Assembly: GCF_900129445.1 (NCBI RefSeq)
Contig: NZ_FQVT01000004.1
Coordinates: 248,001 to 312,000, forward strand
Reading direction: 5' to 3'
Length of the DNA stretch: 64,000 bases
DNA from: Salegentibacter echinorum
GTDB lineage: Bacteria; Bacteroidota; Bacteroidia; Flavobacteriales; Flavobacteriaceae
Part shown: positions 45,963-56,400 of the stretch, in pieces
How positions within the stretch are numbered: the stretch's first letter is position 1
Layout: the number at the start of each line of letters is the position of its first letter
Notes under the pieces: model-generated
The model's database searches: none
Told to the model about the DNA's origin: nothing
Seen by the model: only the letters and a program-made list of their open reading frames with translations
Made by a program: the position numbers and the translations under genes

Positions 45963-46625
45963 ATGAAAAATGCATTGATCATATTTTGTTTTCTCGTGCT
46001 AGGATGTAAATCGGGGTCAATTGAACCAAATATTATAGATAGGCCAATTATTTTTAATGAAGAACGCACGCAGCTTAGCCTTGATTATTTAGAAGATCGC
46101 TATGGTTTGGAAAAATCTTATCCTGAAATTGTTCCAAAAATGATTGTTTTACACTGGACGGCGATTCCAGATTTAGAGGGTTCCTTTAGGGCATTTAATC
46201 CTGTAAAATTACCCGGTGCTCGGCAGGATATTCAGGAAGCCGGAGCTTTAAATGTCTCTGCACATTTTTTGGTAGATCGTGATGGCACCATTTATAGGTT
46301 AATGCCAGAGACCACTATGGCCAGGCACGTAATTGGCTTAAATCATGCTGCAATTGGTGTTGAAAATGTAGGAGGAACAAAAGATACACCGCTAACCAAT
46401 GCCCAGCTGGAAGCCAATATCGTTTTAGTAAAGTATTTGAGTAAAAAATATGAGATAGATTATCTCCTGGGACATTACGAATATCCAAATTTTGAAGGTC
46501 ACGAATTATGGCTGGAAAAAGACGATGGTTATCGCACTCAAAAAACCGATCCCGGTGTAGATTTTATGCGAAAAGTTAGAGAGAATACGAAAGAATTAAA
46601 CTTCAAGTCAGTACCCAAAAAATAA
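45963..46625 (+). CDS. N-acetylmuramoyl-L-alanine amidase (Amidase_2), lipoprotein
   Basis: 220 residues. Signal with lipobox VLGC (Cys15). The Amidase_2 fold shows zinc ligands H64 (LHWTA), H171 (GHYEYP) and D197 (TDPG) and the catalytic E134 (GVEN), as in AmiD/AmpD. It cuts the bond between MurNAc and L-Ala, releasing stem peptide; the anchor places it in the periplasm or on the outer membrane. The stop is five bases before the M14 peptidase start. Confidence 0.92.
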   Translation: MKNALIIFCFLVLGCKSGSIEPNIIDRPIIFNEERTQLSLDYLEDRYGLEKSYPEIVPKMIVLHWTAIPDLEGSFRAFNPVKLPGARQDIQEAGALNVSAHFLVDRDGTIYRLMPETTMARHVIGLNHAAIGVENVGGTKDTPLTNAQLEANIVLVKYLSKKYEIDYLLGHYEYPNFEGHELWLEKDDGYRTQKTDPGVDFMRKVRENTKELNFKSVPKK

Positions 46626-46630
46626 AAGAA

Positions 46631-48088
46631 ATGCAGAAGATTATTAAAATAAGAGTTGGTCTTTTTTTATTTGCTGTAATGATATTCAATATAACTTCAG
46701 CTCAAGAACAATTTCACGAAGATCTTTTTGATGCCTACAATGATTTTAAAGAAGCCAGTATTGAGAAAAGAAGGTTTACCCATAGTCAAATACTACCTTT
46801 AATTAAAAAGTTTAGCGAGAAAGAAGGCTTCACAGTAAAAAAAGTAGGAGAGTCTATAGAAGGACGTACCTTAAACCTCATTTCCCTGGGAACGGGCGAT
46901 ACCAATGTTTTTTTATGGTCACAAATGCACGGTGACGAATCTACTGCTACAATGGCTATTTTTGATCTGCTCAATTTTTTTGATGCTGAAGCTTTTTCCG
47001 AAGAAAAACAGGAAATATTAAGTGAGGTAACACTGCATTTCCTTCCTATGTTAAATCCCGATGGGGCACAGCATTTTCAACGTAGAAATGCCCTGGGAAT
47101 AGATATAAACCGGGATGCGTTAAGATTGCAGTCCCCGGCGGGTAAAATCTTAAAAAGAGTTCGCGATAGCCTGGACGCCGATTTTGGATTTAACCTGCAC
47201 GATCAAAGTACTTATTACAATGCCGAAAGAACACCAAAACCGGCTAGTGTTTCATTTTTGGCTCCGGCTTATAATTACGAAAAGTCTGTAAATAAAGTGC
47301 GTGGAAATGCCATGAAAATCATTGTAGCAATGAATAAAGTACTACAGGAATATGCGCCCGGGCAGGTGGCACGGTATAATGACGATTTTGAACCCAGAGC
47401 TTTTGGTGATAACATTCAAAAATGGGGTACCAGTACTATTTTAATCGAATCTGGTGGTTATCCCAACGATCCCGAAAAACAGGAGATTAGAAAATTAAAC
47501 TTTGTAAGTATCCTCTCTGCTATTTCTACCATTGCCAATAAAAGTTATAAAGATATAGCGGTTAAAAAGTATGAGGAAATTCCCCATAACGATCGTAAGC
47601 TATTTGATCTTAAGTTAACCGGACTTACCTGCGAATTAAAAGGAAACGATTATATTTTAGATTTGGGGCTTAATAGGCGGGAGGTTCAACTTGATAGTCT
47701 TCACTATTATGAGCGTGGGTATATTGCAGATCGTGGTGACCTTTCTACCAATTATGCCTATAAAACCTTAGATGCTACTGGGTATAGATTGATAAAAGGA
47801 AAAGTTTATACGGAAAGCTTTCAGGATATTGCTGAATTAAAAAAAGAGGATATTAAAGAACTGCTTAAAAGTGGGTTCGCTTATGTGCGATTAAAGGAAC
47901 TTCCGGAACAAAAATTTTCTGACTTACCTATAAATATTGTTGCTGAAGATTTTGAGGTTTCAGATGCATTAGGTGCAAATTTATTTCTTCAGAAGGAAGG
48001 AGAGTTGAAATATGCAGTTATAAACGGCAATTTGATAGATTTATTTGGGACAGAGTTTGAAATAAATAATGCGTTGATTCTAAGATGA
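46631..48088 (+). CDS. Exported M14 family zinc carboxypeptidase
   Basis: 485 residues. Signal peptide 1-24 (ending TSAQ). The M14 zinc ligands are H100 and E103 (MHGDES) with H190 (NLHDQ), a NPDG/DINRDALRL Asn-Arg pair near 140-160 binds the substrate carboxylate, and the catalytic glutamate is E273 (IESGGYP). The C-terminal 190 residues (about 295-485) are a beta-rich extension. Substrates in this family include peptides and, in MpaA-like members, murein tripeptide. Linked to the amidase by five bases, so the two are cotranscribed. Confidence 0.9.
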   Translation: MQKIIKIRVGLFLFAVMIFNITSAQEQFHEDLFDAYNDFKEASIEKRRFTHSQILPLIKKFSEKEGFTVKKVGESIEGRTLNLISLGTGDTNVFLWSQMHGDESTATMAIFDLLNFFDAEAFSEEKQEILSEVTLHFLPMLNPDGAQHFQRRNALGIDINRDALRLQSPAGKILKRVRDSLDADFGFNLHDQSTYYNAERTPKPASVSFLAPAYNYEKSVNKVRGNAMKIIVAMNKVLQEYAPGQVARYNDDFEPRAFGDNIQKWGTSTILIESGGYPNDPEKQEIRKLNFVSILSAISTIANKSYKDIAVKKYEEIPHNDRKLFDLKLTGLTCELKGNDYILDLGLNRREVQLDSLHYYERGYIADRGDLSTNYAYKTLDATGYRLIKGKVYTESFQDIAELKKEDIKELLKSGFAYVRLKELPEQKFSDLPINIVAEDFEVSDALGANLFLQKEGELKYAVINGNLIDLFGTEFEINNALILR

Positions 48089-48330
48089 AAGCATCCGAAT
48101 ATTAAGTTTTGCTTCTATACTTGATGGAAGTTCCGAAGCTTTTCTCGAGGTGGTTTCTTGCCTTTTACTGAAGATTAGTAAACCTTTTCTTTTGTTGAGG
48201 TTGGGTAAAATAAAGCTTAACCGCAAATTTTCTTCTATGGCAGAATCTAATTGCGATCTTTTCTCTTCCCGATATAATTACAACCCTTAAGTAATTCCTA
48301 TAAATCCCGATTTAAAAATAAGGGATTTCG

Positions 48331-48338
48331 TATCTTTG
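48331..48338 (+). promoter_or_regulatory. Candidate -7 box adjacent to the queE start
   Basis: TATCTTTG is an exact TAnnTTTG match and ends six bases before the ATG at 48345. Transcription would start at or next to the start codon, so a leaderless message is predicted. Confidence 0.5.
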
Positions 48339-48344
48339 CCGGTT

Positions 48345-48977
48345 ATGATTACAGAAGAGACGAAGACATTGGTAGATGATGGGATAATGCTTCCGCTTAT
48401 GGAAGAATTTTATACCATCCAGGGAGAAGGATATCATAAAGGTACCGCAGCATATTTTATACGCATTGGGGGCTGCGATGTGGGCTGTCACTGGTGCGAT
48501 GTAAAAGAAAGTTGGGACCCGGCTATTCATCCGCCAACGCATATTGGCGAAATTGTGGAGCATGCGATAGCCAAAAGTAAAACAATTGTGATTACCGGTG
48601 GAGAGCCCTTAACCTGGGATATGACAAGGCTTACCGGGGCTTTAAAAGCAAAAGGCTGTGCGATTCATATAGAAACATCGGGAGCTTATAAATTAACAGG
48701 ACAGTGGGACTGGATTTGCCTGTCGCCCAAAAAAATTAAATTACCTACAGAAGAAATTTATCCGTTGGCTAATGAACTTAAAGTGATTGTCTTTAACAAG
48801 CACGATTTTAAATTTGCAGAAGAACAAGCCGCGAAAGTAAGTAAAGATTGTCATTTGTACCTACAACCAGAATGGAGCAACAGGGAAAAAATGATGCCAC
48901 AAATAGTTGATTTTGTGATGGAAAACCCCAAGTGGAAAGTTTCGCTGCAAACCCATAAATATCTAAATATTCCTTAG
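48345..48977 (+). CDS. queE: 7-carboxy-7-deazaguanine synthase QueE (radical SAM)
   Basis: 210 residues from the ATG at 48345; an in-frame TTG at 48336 lies inside the promoter box, so ATG is preferred. The [4Fe-4S] cysteines are C44, C48 and C51 in GGCDVGCHWCD, a CxxxCxxC motif. GEGYHKGTAAYFIR and ITGGEPL are also typical. The enzyme converts carboxy-tetrahydropterin to 7-carboxy-7-deazaguanine in queuosine synthesis. No other queuosine genes are adjacent. The AGACCTCAC-type repeat follows. Confidence 0.93.
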   Translation: MITEETKTLVDDGIMLPLMEEFYTIQGEGYHKGTAAYFIRIGGCDVGCHWCDVKESWDPAIHPPTHIGEIVEHAIAKSKTIVITGGEPLTWDMTRLTGALKAKGCAIHIETSGAYKLTGQWDWICLSPKKIKLPTEEIYPLANELKVIVFNKHDFKFAEEQAAKVSKDCHLYLQPEWSNREKMMPQIVDFVMENPKWKVSLQTHKYLNIP

Positions 48978-48998
48978 AAAATAAGTCGCTACGCTAAG

Positions 48999-49061
48999 AG
49001 ACCTCACGGTCTTGTCCCAATAACCGTCTGGAGCTATGCGGGATTAAAAACTGTGAGGTCT
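48999..49061. repeat. Diverged AGACCTCAC inverted repeat after queE
   Basis: AGACCTCACGGT at 48999-49010 is inverted at 49050-49061 (ACTGTGAGGTCT) with a 39-base middle. The outer arms match the element at 30203-30235. Here it separates queE from the convergent DUF2911 gene and could end transcription in both directions. Confidence 0.6.
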
Positions 49062-49106
49062 AGTGTGATTTTATAAATAAATACTAACCTTAAAAAGGTT
49101 TGTTAT

Positions 49107-49682
49107 TTATCCTGCCGGGCTAAATGGAACTTTTACATATTTGTTGTCCCATCCCATAAGCAGGTTGATTCCTTTGTCTTTGTTAGCTGGTTCTAAAGTC
49201 ATAGAGAAATTCTCCAATGGATGATCCAGGTTTCTAACGGGAACTTTAATTCTAACCATGTCTTTCTCATCGGTATATTCATAAGCTCCCCAGGTATGTT
49301 GACTCTTATTTAGAATAATAGTCCATTCTTTCTCGTTTGGAATGGTATAGAGGGCATAAGTGCCGGCGTCAAAGGTTTTTCCACCAATTTCCATGTCCTT
49401 ATAAAAGGCGATTTCGGTTGTTTCATTTGCGCCGGTTCTCCAAACTTCTCCATAGGGTACCAGTTTGCCAAATACTTCCCGATCTCGCTTTTGGGGGCGG
49501 CTATATATAACCCGCATTAAAATTTCATTATTATCATTGCGATAGGCTACCATATCCATTGGACTCGTGTCCATTTTTGGAAAGTTTATACCTTTTTTTG
49601 ATTGTTCCTGTTCCTGTGCCTGTAAATCTTGAAATCCAAGGAAGCCAAGGAGACATAAAGTAGTTAAAAGTAATCTCTTCAT
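49107..49682 (-). CDS. DUF2911 exported protein
   Basis: 191 residues. Signal peptide 1-22 (ending QAQE), then the DUF2911 domain: MDMVAYRNDNNEILMRVIYSRPQKRDREVFGKLVPYGEVWRTGANE, FDAGTYALYTIPNEKEWTIILNK and WGAYEYTDEKDMVRIKVPV. The family is found in Bacteroidota and is of unknown function. It is divergent from asnB, with the asnB promoter in the gap. Confidence 0.9.
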   Translation of the reverse strand: MKRLLLTTLCLLGFLGFQDLQAQEQEQSKKGINFPKMDTSPMDMVAYRNDNNEILMRVIYSRPQKRDREVFGKLVPYGEVWRTGANETTEIAFYKDMEIGGKTFDAGTYALYTIPNEKEWTIILNKSQHTWGAYEYTDEKDMVRIKVPVRNLDHPLENFSMTLEPANKDKGINLLMGWDNKYVKVPFSPAG

Positions 49683-49871
49683 AGTAATATGTTTTATTTA
49701 TAAAGATACTTCAGAAATAATGTTTTTATGTTAAAAATTTACTTAGATGCTGTTAAAATACCAGATTTTTACAATCGTAAACTTTTTAAAGGGATTTCGG
49801 ATGAATTTCTAATATTTGAACTCTAATTTAATTTTTAATCTTTCCATTTAAAACCATTTCCGTTGGTTCTG

Positions 49872-49902
49872 TTTGTTTGTTGTAACCTATGGCCCATATT
49901 TG
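49872..49902 (+). promoter_or_regulatory. Candidate promoter of asnB
   Basis: TTTG at 49872-49875 and CATATTTG at 49895-49902 are 19 bases apart and fit the TTG/TAnnTTTG arrangement with one mismatch. The start codon at 49927 lies 24 bases on. Confidence 0.5.
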
Positions 49903-49926
49903 TATCAAATTATTAAAGCAATTATT

Positions 49927-51546
49927 ATGTGTGGAATTTTAGCAGTAATCGGAGAACGATTATCAGAAGAAAAGATTAGCGGACTTTCAAAAAGAATGTC
50001 ACACCGCGGTCCAGACGAAAGTGATGTGCATGTAACCGAAGAAGGTTATGTGTTAAGTCACGAAAGATTATCTATTGTAGATCTTAAAACCGGAAAACAA
50101 CCAATTCAAGGTACTTCAACTGCCTGGATGATTCATAATGGCGAGATCTATAACCACCGTGCTTTAAGGAATAATGAGCTAAAAGACCACCAGTTTAGAA
50201 CAGAAGGAGATTCTGAAGTGATAGTTCACTTATATGAAGAATTTGGGTATGATTTTGTAGATAAATTAGACGGGGTATTTGCTTTTGTAGTAACAGATGG
50301 TAAAGATTTTATTGCAGGTAGGGATCCAATTGGAGTAAAACCACTTTATTATGGTACAGATGATGACGGTGCGATTTGGTTTGCCAGTGAAATGAAAGCC
50401 CTGGCCGATCATTGCAGCAGTTTCGCTCCTTTTCCTCCCGGGCATTATTATACGCCAAAAACCGGTTTTGTTGAATATTATACGCCAGATTGGTATGATT
50501 ATTCTAAAGCCACTAAAGACTTAGATCTTACTAAACTTAGGGAAGATTTAATGGAAGCAACCCGTAAAAGATTAATGGCCGATGTTCCTTTAGGGGTGTT
50601 GTTAAGCGGAGGTTTGGATTCTTCTTTAACTTCTTCTATCGCAGCCCGTTTAATGAAGGATAGTGGACAAAAATTACATTCCTTTTCCATAGGTTTAGAT
50701 GAAACATCTCCAGATCTAATCGCCGCTAGAAAAGTAGCCGATTTTCTTGGAACAGATCACAAAGAGTTCAATTTTACGGTAGAGGAGGGGATCGCTATAC
50801 TTAAAAAATTAGTTTGGCACCTGGAAACTTATGATGTGACTTCTATTAGGGCTAGTACCCCAATGTACTTTTTGTCTAAAGGAATTAAAGAAACCGGGGT
50901 AAAAGTAGTGTTAAGTGGAGAAGGTGCCGATGAGATTTTTGGAGGTTACCTTTACTTTAAAAATGCGCCATCGCCAGATGAGTTTCAGAAAGAAACCATT
51001 AGAAGGGTGCAGCGATTGGCCACGGCAGATTGCCTAAGAGCAGATAAGTCTACGATGGCTCACGGCCTGGAAGCCAGGGCTCCGTTTTTAGATAAAGCAT
51101 TCTTAAAAACAGCCATGGAAACCGAAGCAATACACAAAATGCCAACAACTTATGATGGTGTAGAGAAATTTATTTTAAGAAAAGCATTTGATACGCCTGA
51201 AGAGCCATTTTTACCAGAAGAAGTGTTGTGGCGACAAAAAGAACAATTTAGTGATGGCGTTGGATATAACTGGATAGATGAGCTTATCGCCTATGCCACC
51301 GCCAGGGTAAGTGATGAGCAAATGGCAACCGCTGAAACGCGTTTTCCACATAACACTCCTGCAACAAAAGAAGCCTATTTTTACCGCGAAATTTTTGAAA
51401 GCCACTTCCCGCAGGAAGAAGCTGCAAAAACCGTAAAGAGATGGGTTCCTAAATGGCAGGCAGATTTAGATCCCAGCGGAAGAGCAAACACTTCTCACGT
51501 AGCAACAAATGCTAAAAAAGAACTTGAAGAATTAGCCAAAGCTTAA
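49927..51546 (+). CDS. asnB: Asparagine synthetase B (glutamine-hydrolysing)
   Basis: 539 residues from the ATG at 49927. This start leaves Cys2 (MCGILAV) as the N-terminal nucleophile of the glutaminase domain; an in-frame start further upstream would bury it and is rejected. The ATP-pyrophosphatase motif SGGLDSSL lies near 227-235. It makes Asn from Asp using glutamine nitrogen. Short spacing to a strong terminator and to gyrB. A candidate promoter precedes it. Confidence 0.96.
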   Translation: MCGILAVIGERLSEEKISGLSKRMSHRGPDESDVHVTEEGYVLSHERLSIVDLKTGKQPIQGTSTAWMIHNGEIYNHRALRNNELKDHQFRTEGDSEVIVHLYEEFGYDFVDKLDGVFAFVVTDGKDFIAGRDPIGVKPLYYGTDDDGAIWFASEMKALADHCSSFAPFPPGHYYTPKTGFVEYYTPDWYDYSKATKDLDLTKLREDLMEATRKRLMADVPLGVLLSGGLDSSLTSSIAARLMKDSGQKLHSFSIGLDETSPDLIAARKVADFLGTDHKEFNFTVEEGIAILKKLVWHLETYDVTSIRASTPMYFLSKGIKETGVKVVLSGEGADEIFGGYLYFKNAPSPDEFQKETIRRVQRLATADCLRADKSTMAHGLEARAPFLDKAFLKTAMETEAIHKMPTTYDGVEKFILRKAFDTPEEPFLPEEVLWRQKEQFSDGVGYNWIDELIAYATARVSDEQMATAETRFPHNTPATKEAYFYREIFESHFPQEEAAKTVKRWVPKWQADLDPSGRANTSHVATNAKKELEELAKA

Positions 51547-51571
51547 GTTAAACAATCGTGTGGTTTGTTAT

Positions 51572-51615
51572 GCCCGTAATACAGAGTGAAAACTTTGTGT
51601 TGTGGGCTTTTTTTT
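51572..51615 (+). terminator. Intrinsic terminator after asnB
   Basis: GCCCGTAATACAGAG at 51572-51586 pairs with CTTTGTGTTGTGGGC at 51593-51607 using some G-U pairs, followed by eight T (51608-51615). Confidence 0.85.
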
Positions 51616-51681
51616 GCACAAATTGTTAATAACTTAAGGCGCGTAACGAGCCTGCCTGCTTAATACCAGTGCGCGTTTTGT

Positions 51682-51689
51682 TATATTTG
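51682..51689 (+). promoter_or_regulatory. Candidate -7 box of gyrB
   Basis: TATATTTG is an exact TAnnTTTG match 39 bases before the gyrB ATG at 51729. A clear -33 element was not found. Confidence 0.45.
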
Positions 51690-51716
51690 TTCGTTATTCA
51701 AATTAGACGAATTTAA

Positions 51717-53669
<1,953 letters not shown>

Positions 53670-53692
53670 TAGCCAATAATATTACATTGTTT

Positions 53693-53719
53693 AAAACCCG
53701 CAGAATTTCTGCGGGTTTT
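53693..53719 (+). terminator. Intrinsic terminator after gyrB
   Basis: AAAACCCGCAGA (53693-53704) pairs perfectly with TCTGCGGGTTTT (53708-53719) over a 3-base loop, followed by more T. Confidence 0.9.
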
Positions 53720-53795
53720 TTATCTTTTGGCTAATTTGTTATAAAAACAGTTTTTTTCCTATTTTTACCCCACCTAATCTAAATACCTACTTATT

Positions 53796-54809
53796 TTGAA
53801 GAAAAACTACACATTCTTTATCGTATTATTTTTTATGATCACTACCTCTTCCGTTTTTGCGCAAGAGGGTAAACTAGACCGACTGGCCGACGAAATGTTA
53901 TTTCTAGCCGATCAATTTGCCAGTCCTGCCGCAGAAGGTGCTGCTTATGAAGCCGGTGCCGGTTGGTTTACCTCGGCAACGGCATTAAAGCCCTGGAAAG
54001 TGGATATTTCATTTAAAGGGAACGCTTTATTTGTACCGTCTAATAAACAAACTTCAACAATTTCTAACAGAGATTTTCAAAATGTTCACTCCAATGGTGG
54101 GGATGCAGTAATTAGTATTATTGGTGAAGAAAATGCCGTGGTACCTACAGCTTTGGGGGGAGAGACCAGTGTGAGGTACGGTTTTGAATTTGCCGGTAAA
54201 AATTATGAGTTCAACGCTTTTCAGGGGGCAAATAAAACTGTTTTAGCTTATCCTTTTATACAGGCCAATGTTGGGTTGCCTTATGAAACCGAATTTGCCG
54301 TGCGTTTTTTACCGCAGCTCACCGTAGATGGCGTGTCTTTTAGCACTTATGGGGCAGCTGTTAAACACAACTTTTCTCAATATTTTAAATTTAACGACGA
54401 AGATGATTTTCAGGCAGCAGCTATCATCGCTTATAATAAATTTGATGTAGAATATGAATTTGGCCCGGTAACTTTAGACGCCGGCGATGAAAATCTCGGT
54501 TCTTTAGATCTGGTAGATGTAAATTCAGATCTTTGGATGGCTTCGGTTTTGGGCTCAAAAAGATATGGCGATACTTTCGAGGTTTTTGGAGCACTGGGGG
54601 CTACTAACTCTAATTTTACTTATGCGATGGGTGGTAATGGCACCCTTTTACCGCTAATTAATAAGCGTTTAGACGATTTGGATAAGGATAATACACAGTT
54701 TAAAGCCGATGTTGGTTTTAATCTTTATTTTAACCGTTTTAAGGTGAGTACCATGGCTACGGTTGGTAAGTTTTTTCACATTAATGCAGGGCTCCATTTT
54801 AGGATATAA
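53796..54809 (+). CDS. DUF6588 family outer-membrane-like protein
   Basis: 337 residues from a TTG start (first codons code for MKKNYTFF). Signal peptide 1-22 ends SVFAQ. The rest alternates hydrophobic and charged strands in a barrel-like pattern (FEFAGKNYEFNAFQG, FAVRFLPQLTVDGVSF, FKADVGFNLYFNRFKVSTMATVG) and ends in LHFRI, as expected for an outer-membrane beta-barrel. The family has no known role. No ATG lies near a suitable signal peptide, which supports the TTG. Confidence 0.75.
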   Translation: MKKNYTFFIVLFFMITTSSVFAQEGKLDRLADEMLFLADQFASPAAEGAAYEAGAGWFTSATALKPWKVDISFKGNALFVPSNKQTSTISNRDFQNVHSNGGDAVISIIGEENAVVPTALGGETSVRYGFEFAGKNYEFNAFQGANKTVLAYPFIQANVGLPYETEFAVRFLPQLTVDGVSFSTYGAAVKHNFSQYFKFNDEDDFQAAAIIAYNKFDVEYEFGPVTLDAGDENLGSLDLVDVNSDLWMASVLGSKRYGDTFEVFGALGATNSNFTYAMGGNGTLLPLINKRLDDLDKDNTQFKADVGFNLYFNRFKVSTMATVGKFFHINAGLHFRI

Positions 54810-54897
54810 TCGGGCAGATTTATCAATATCTTATGGCTAAACTAGGGCAATATTCGTATTTTTGAGGGTGAAATATTAACCGATTAAAATTTAGAAT

Positions 54898-55824
54898 ATG
54901 AAAGTTACTATAGTAGGTGCAGGTGCAGTTGGTGCCAGTTGTGCAGAGTATGTTGCTATTAAAGATTTTGCTTCAGAAGTAGTGATACTCGACATTAAAG
55001 ACGGCTTAGCCGAAGGAAAAGCCATGGACCTTATGCAAACCGCCAGCCTAAATGGTTTTGATACTAAAATTAAAGGCACTACAAATGATTACTCAACAAC
55101 TGCCAACAGTGATGTTGCGGTAATTACCAGTGGTATTCCTCGTAAACCTGGAATGACGCGTGAAGAACTTATTGGGATCAATGCGGGAATTGTAAAAGAA
55201 GTTTCAGCAAACCTTATAAAACACTCTCCAAATGTAACCATAATCGTGGTTAGTAATCCTATGGATACTATGACCTATTTGGTGCATAAAACCACCGGAC
55301 TTCCGAAGAATAAAATTATTGGAATGGGTGGAGCTTTAGATAGCGCCAGGTTTAAATACAGGTTAAGTGAAGCTTTAGACTGCCCAACATCAGATGTTGA
55401 TGGGATGGTAATTGGTGGTCATAGTGACACGGGAATGGTGCCCCTAACAAGACTTGCTACGCGTAATTCTGTGCCGGTAAGCGCTTTTTTAAGCGAAGAG
55501 CGTTTAAATAAGGTTTCAGAAGATACTAAAGTTGGTGGTGCAACCCTTACAAAATTATTGGGAACCAGTGCCTGGTATGCTCCTGGAGCTGCAGTTTCTG
55601 GATTGGTACAGGCCATTGCCTGCGACCAGAAGAAAATGTTCCCCTGCTCGGCTATGCTAGAAGGTGAATATGGCCTAAACGATCTTTGTATAGGAGTGCC
55701 GGCTATTATAGGTAAAGACGGTCTCGAGAAAATCGTTGAAATTGAATTAGACGACAAAGAGAAAGCCAAAATAAAAGAAAGTGCGGAAGGAGTAAAGAAA
55801 ACTAACGGACTTTTAGAGCTTTAG
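54898..55824 (+). CDS. mdh: Malate dehydrogenase
   Basis: 308 residues, the LDH-like type common in Bacteroidota. The NAD-binding loop is GAGAVGAS (7-14) with D32 selecting NAD. Substrate Arg residues are R82, R88 and R151, with N120, D148 and the catalytic H175 in GGHSDT. The Arg at position 82 (PRKPGMTR) favours malate/oxaloacetate over lactate. It oxidises malate in the TCA cycle. A TATTTTTG box (54857-54864) lies 33 bases before the ATG. Confidence 0.95.
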   Translation: MKVTIVGAGAVGASCAEYVAIKDFASEVVILDIKDGLAEGKAMDLMQTASLNGFDTKIKGTTNDYSTTANSDVAVITSGIPRKPGMTREELIGINAGIVKEVSANLIKHSPNVTIIVVSNPMDTMTYLVHKTTGLPKNKIIGMGGALDSARFKYRLSEALDCPTSDVDGMVIGGHSDTGMVPLTRLATRNSVPVSAFLSEERLNKVSEDTKVGGATLTKLLGTSAWYAPGAAVSGLVQAIACDQKKMFPCSAMLEGEYGLNDLCIGVPAIIGKDGLEKIVEIELDDKEKAKIKESAEGVKKTNGLLEL

Positions 55825-55855
55825 TTATAAAAGTTCATATTTATAAGAATTACAG

Positions 55856-56006
55856 GCTGTCTTAAAGGTAATGTGATTCGTCATTTCGGGGAACGAAGCA
55901 ATCTCCAGCTTGTTGGAAATCAACAGATAGATTACTTCGCTGCCCCAATAACCCCAATAGTTATTAAGTTTGGGAGTTAATGGCGTTTACTTACTTTTAA
56001 GACAGT
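55856..56006. mobile_element. 151-bp MITE-like inverted-repeat element
   Basis: The left arm (55856-55871) and the inverse of the right arm (55991-56006) agree at 14 of 16 bases and carry CTGTCTTAAA. A nested inverted pair inside holds GAACGAAGCAATCT (55891-55904) and its inverse (55929-55942). No transposase frame is inside. This fits a miniature inverted-repeat element or a folded intergenic repeat; target-site duplication was not evident. Confidence 0.5.
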
Positions 56007-56328
56007 TTTTTTGTGGATACAGAGCCTGGTTTTGGCTGTATGTTAACCTCAGTTCCTCCTAACTTGAAGTTCAAAGCCCATTAGTTTGAGACTCCTTACC
56101 AAAATTTTTAAAAACGGTAATGTTGCCTATTATGGAGCAAGAAGGTGATGAATTTAGCTTCGCTGAAGAAGGGGTGGTTGCGTGATTTTCTTGGTTTGAA
56201 TTCAGGGTATTAGCAAGATGCAACAAAAAACTGTTGCTGTGTTCTATGTGTGCATCCCGGTGCTCTTTGCAGTCAATTCTTTCCTGGCCAACACGGTTTT
56301 AAAAGTTAAATTATTCAAAAAAAAATTG

Positions 56329-56359
56329 TTGGCATTTCATTTTTGAAACCCTATATTTG
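56329..56359 (+). promoter_or_regulatory. Candidate promoter of secDF
   Basis: TTG at 56329-56331, a 20-base spacer and TATATTTG at 56352-56359 match the Bacteroidota promoter arrangement. The secDF ATG at 56401 lies 41 bases downstream. Confidence 0.55.
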
Positions 56360-56400
56360 TCCGTTTTTAAAATTGACCTAATTATATAATTTAAGGAATA

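Larger units (their letters stand above)
55825..56400. other. 576-base gap with an inverted-repeat element and the secDF promoter
   Basis: The gap holds a 151-base inverted-repeat element (55856-56006), a region with broken frames and no recognisable gene (56007-56328), and a promoter-like pair before secDF (56329-56359). A 42-codon frame at 56218-56346 with one hydrophobic stretch is not supported as a gene. Confidence 0.6.

Noticed and set aside
48075-48275. Long stop-free minus-strand frame between the M14 peptidase and queE genes
   Set aside because: About 63 codons are open and look somewhat coding-like, but there is no start codon after the upstream stop and no recognisable domain.
56218-56346. 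42-codon frame with a hydrophobic stretch before secDF
   Set aside because: No ribosome-binding site, no conserved feature, and it overlaps the probable -33 element of the secDF promoter.
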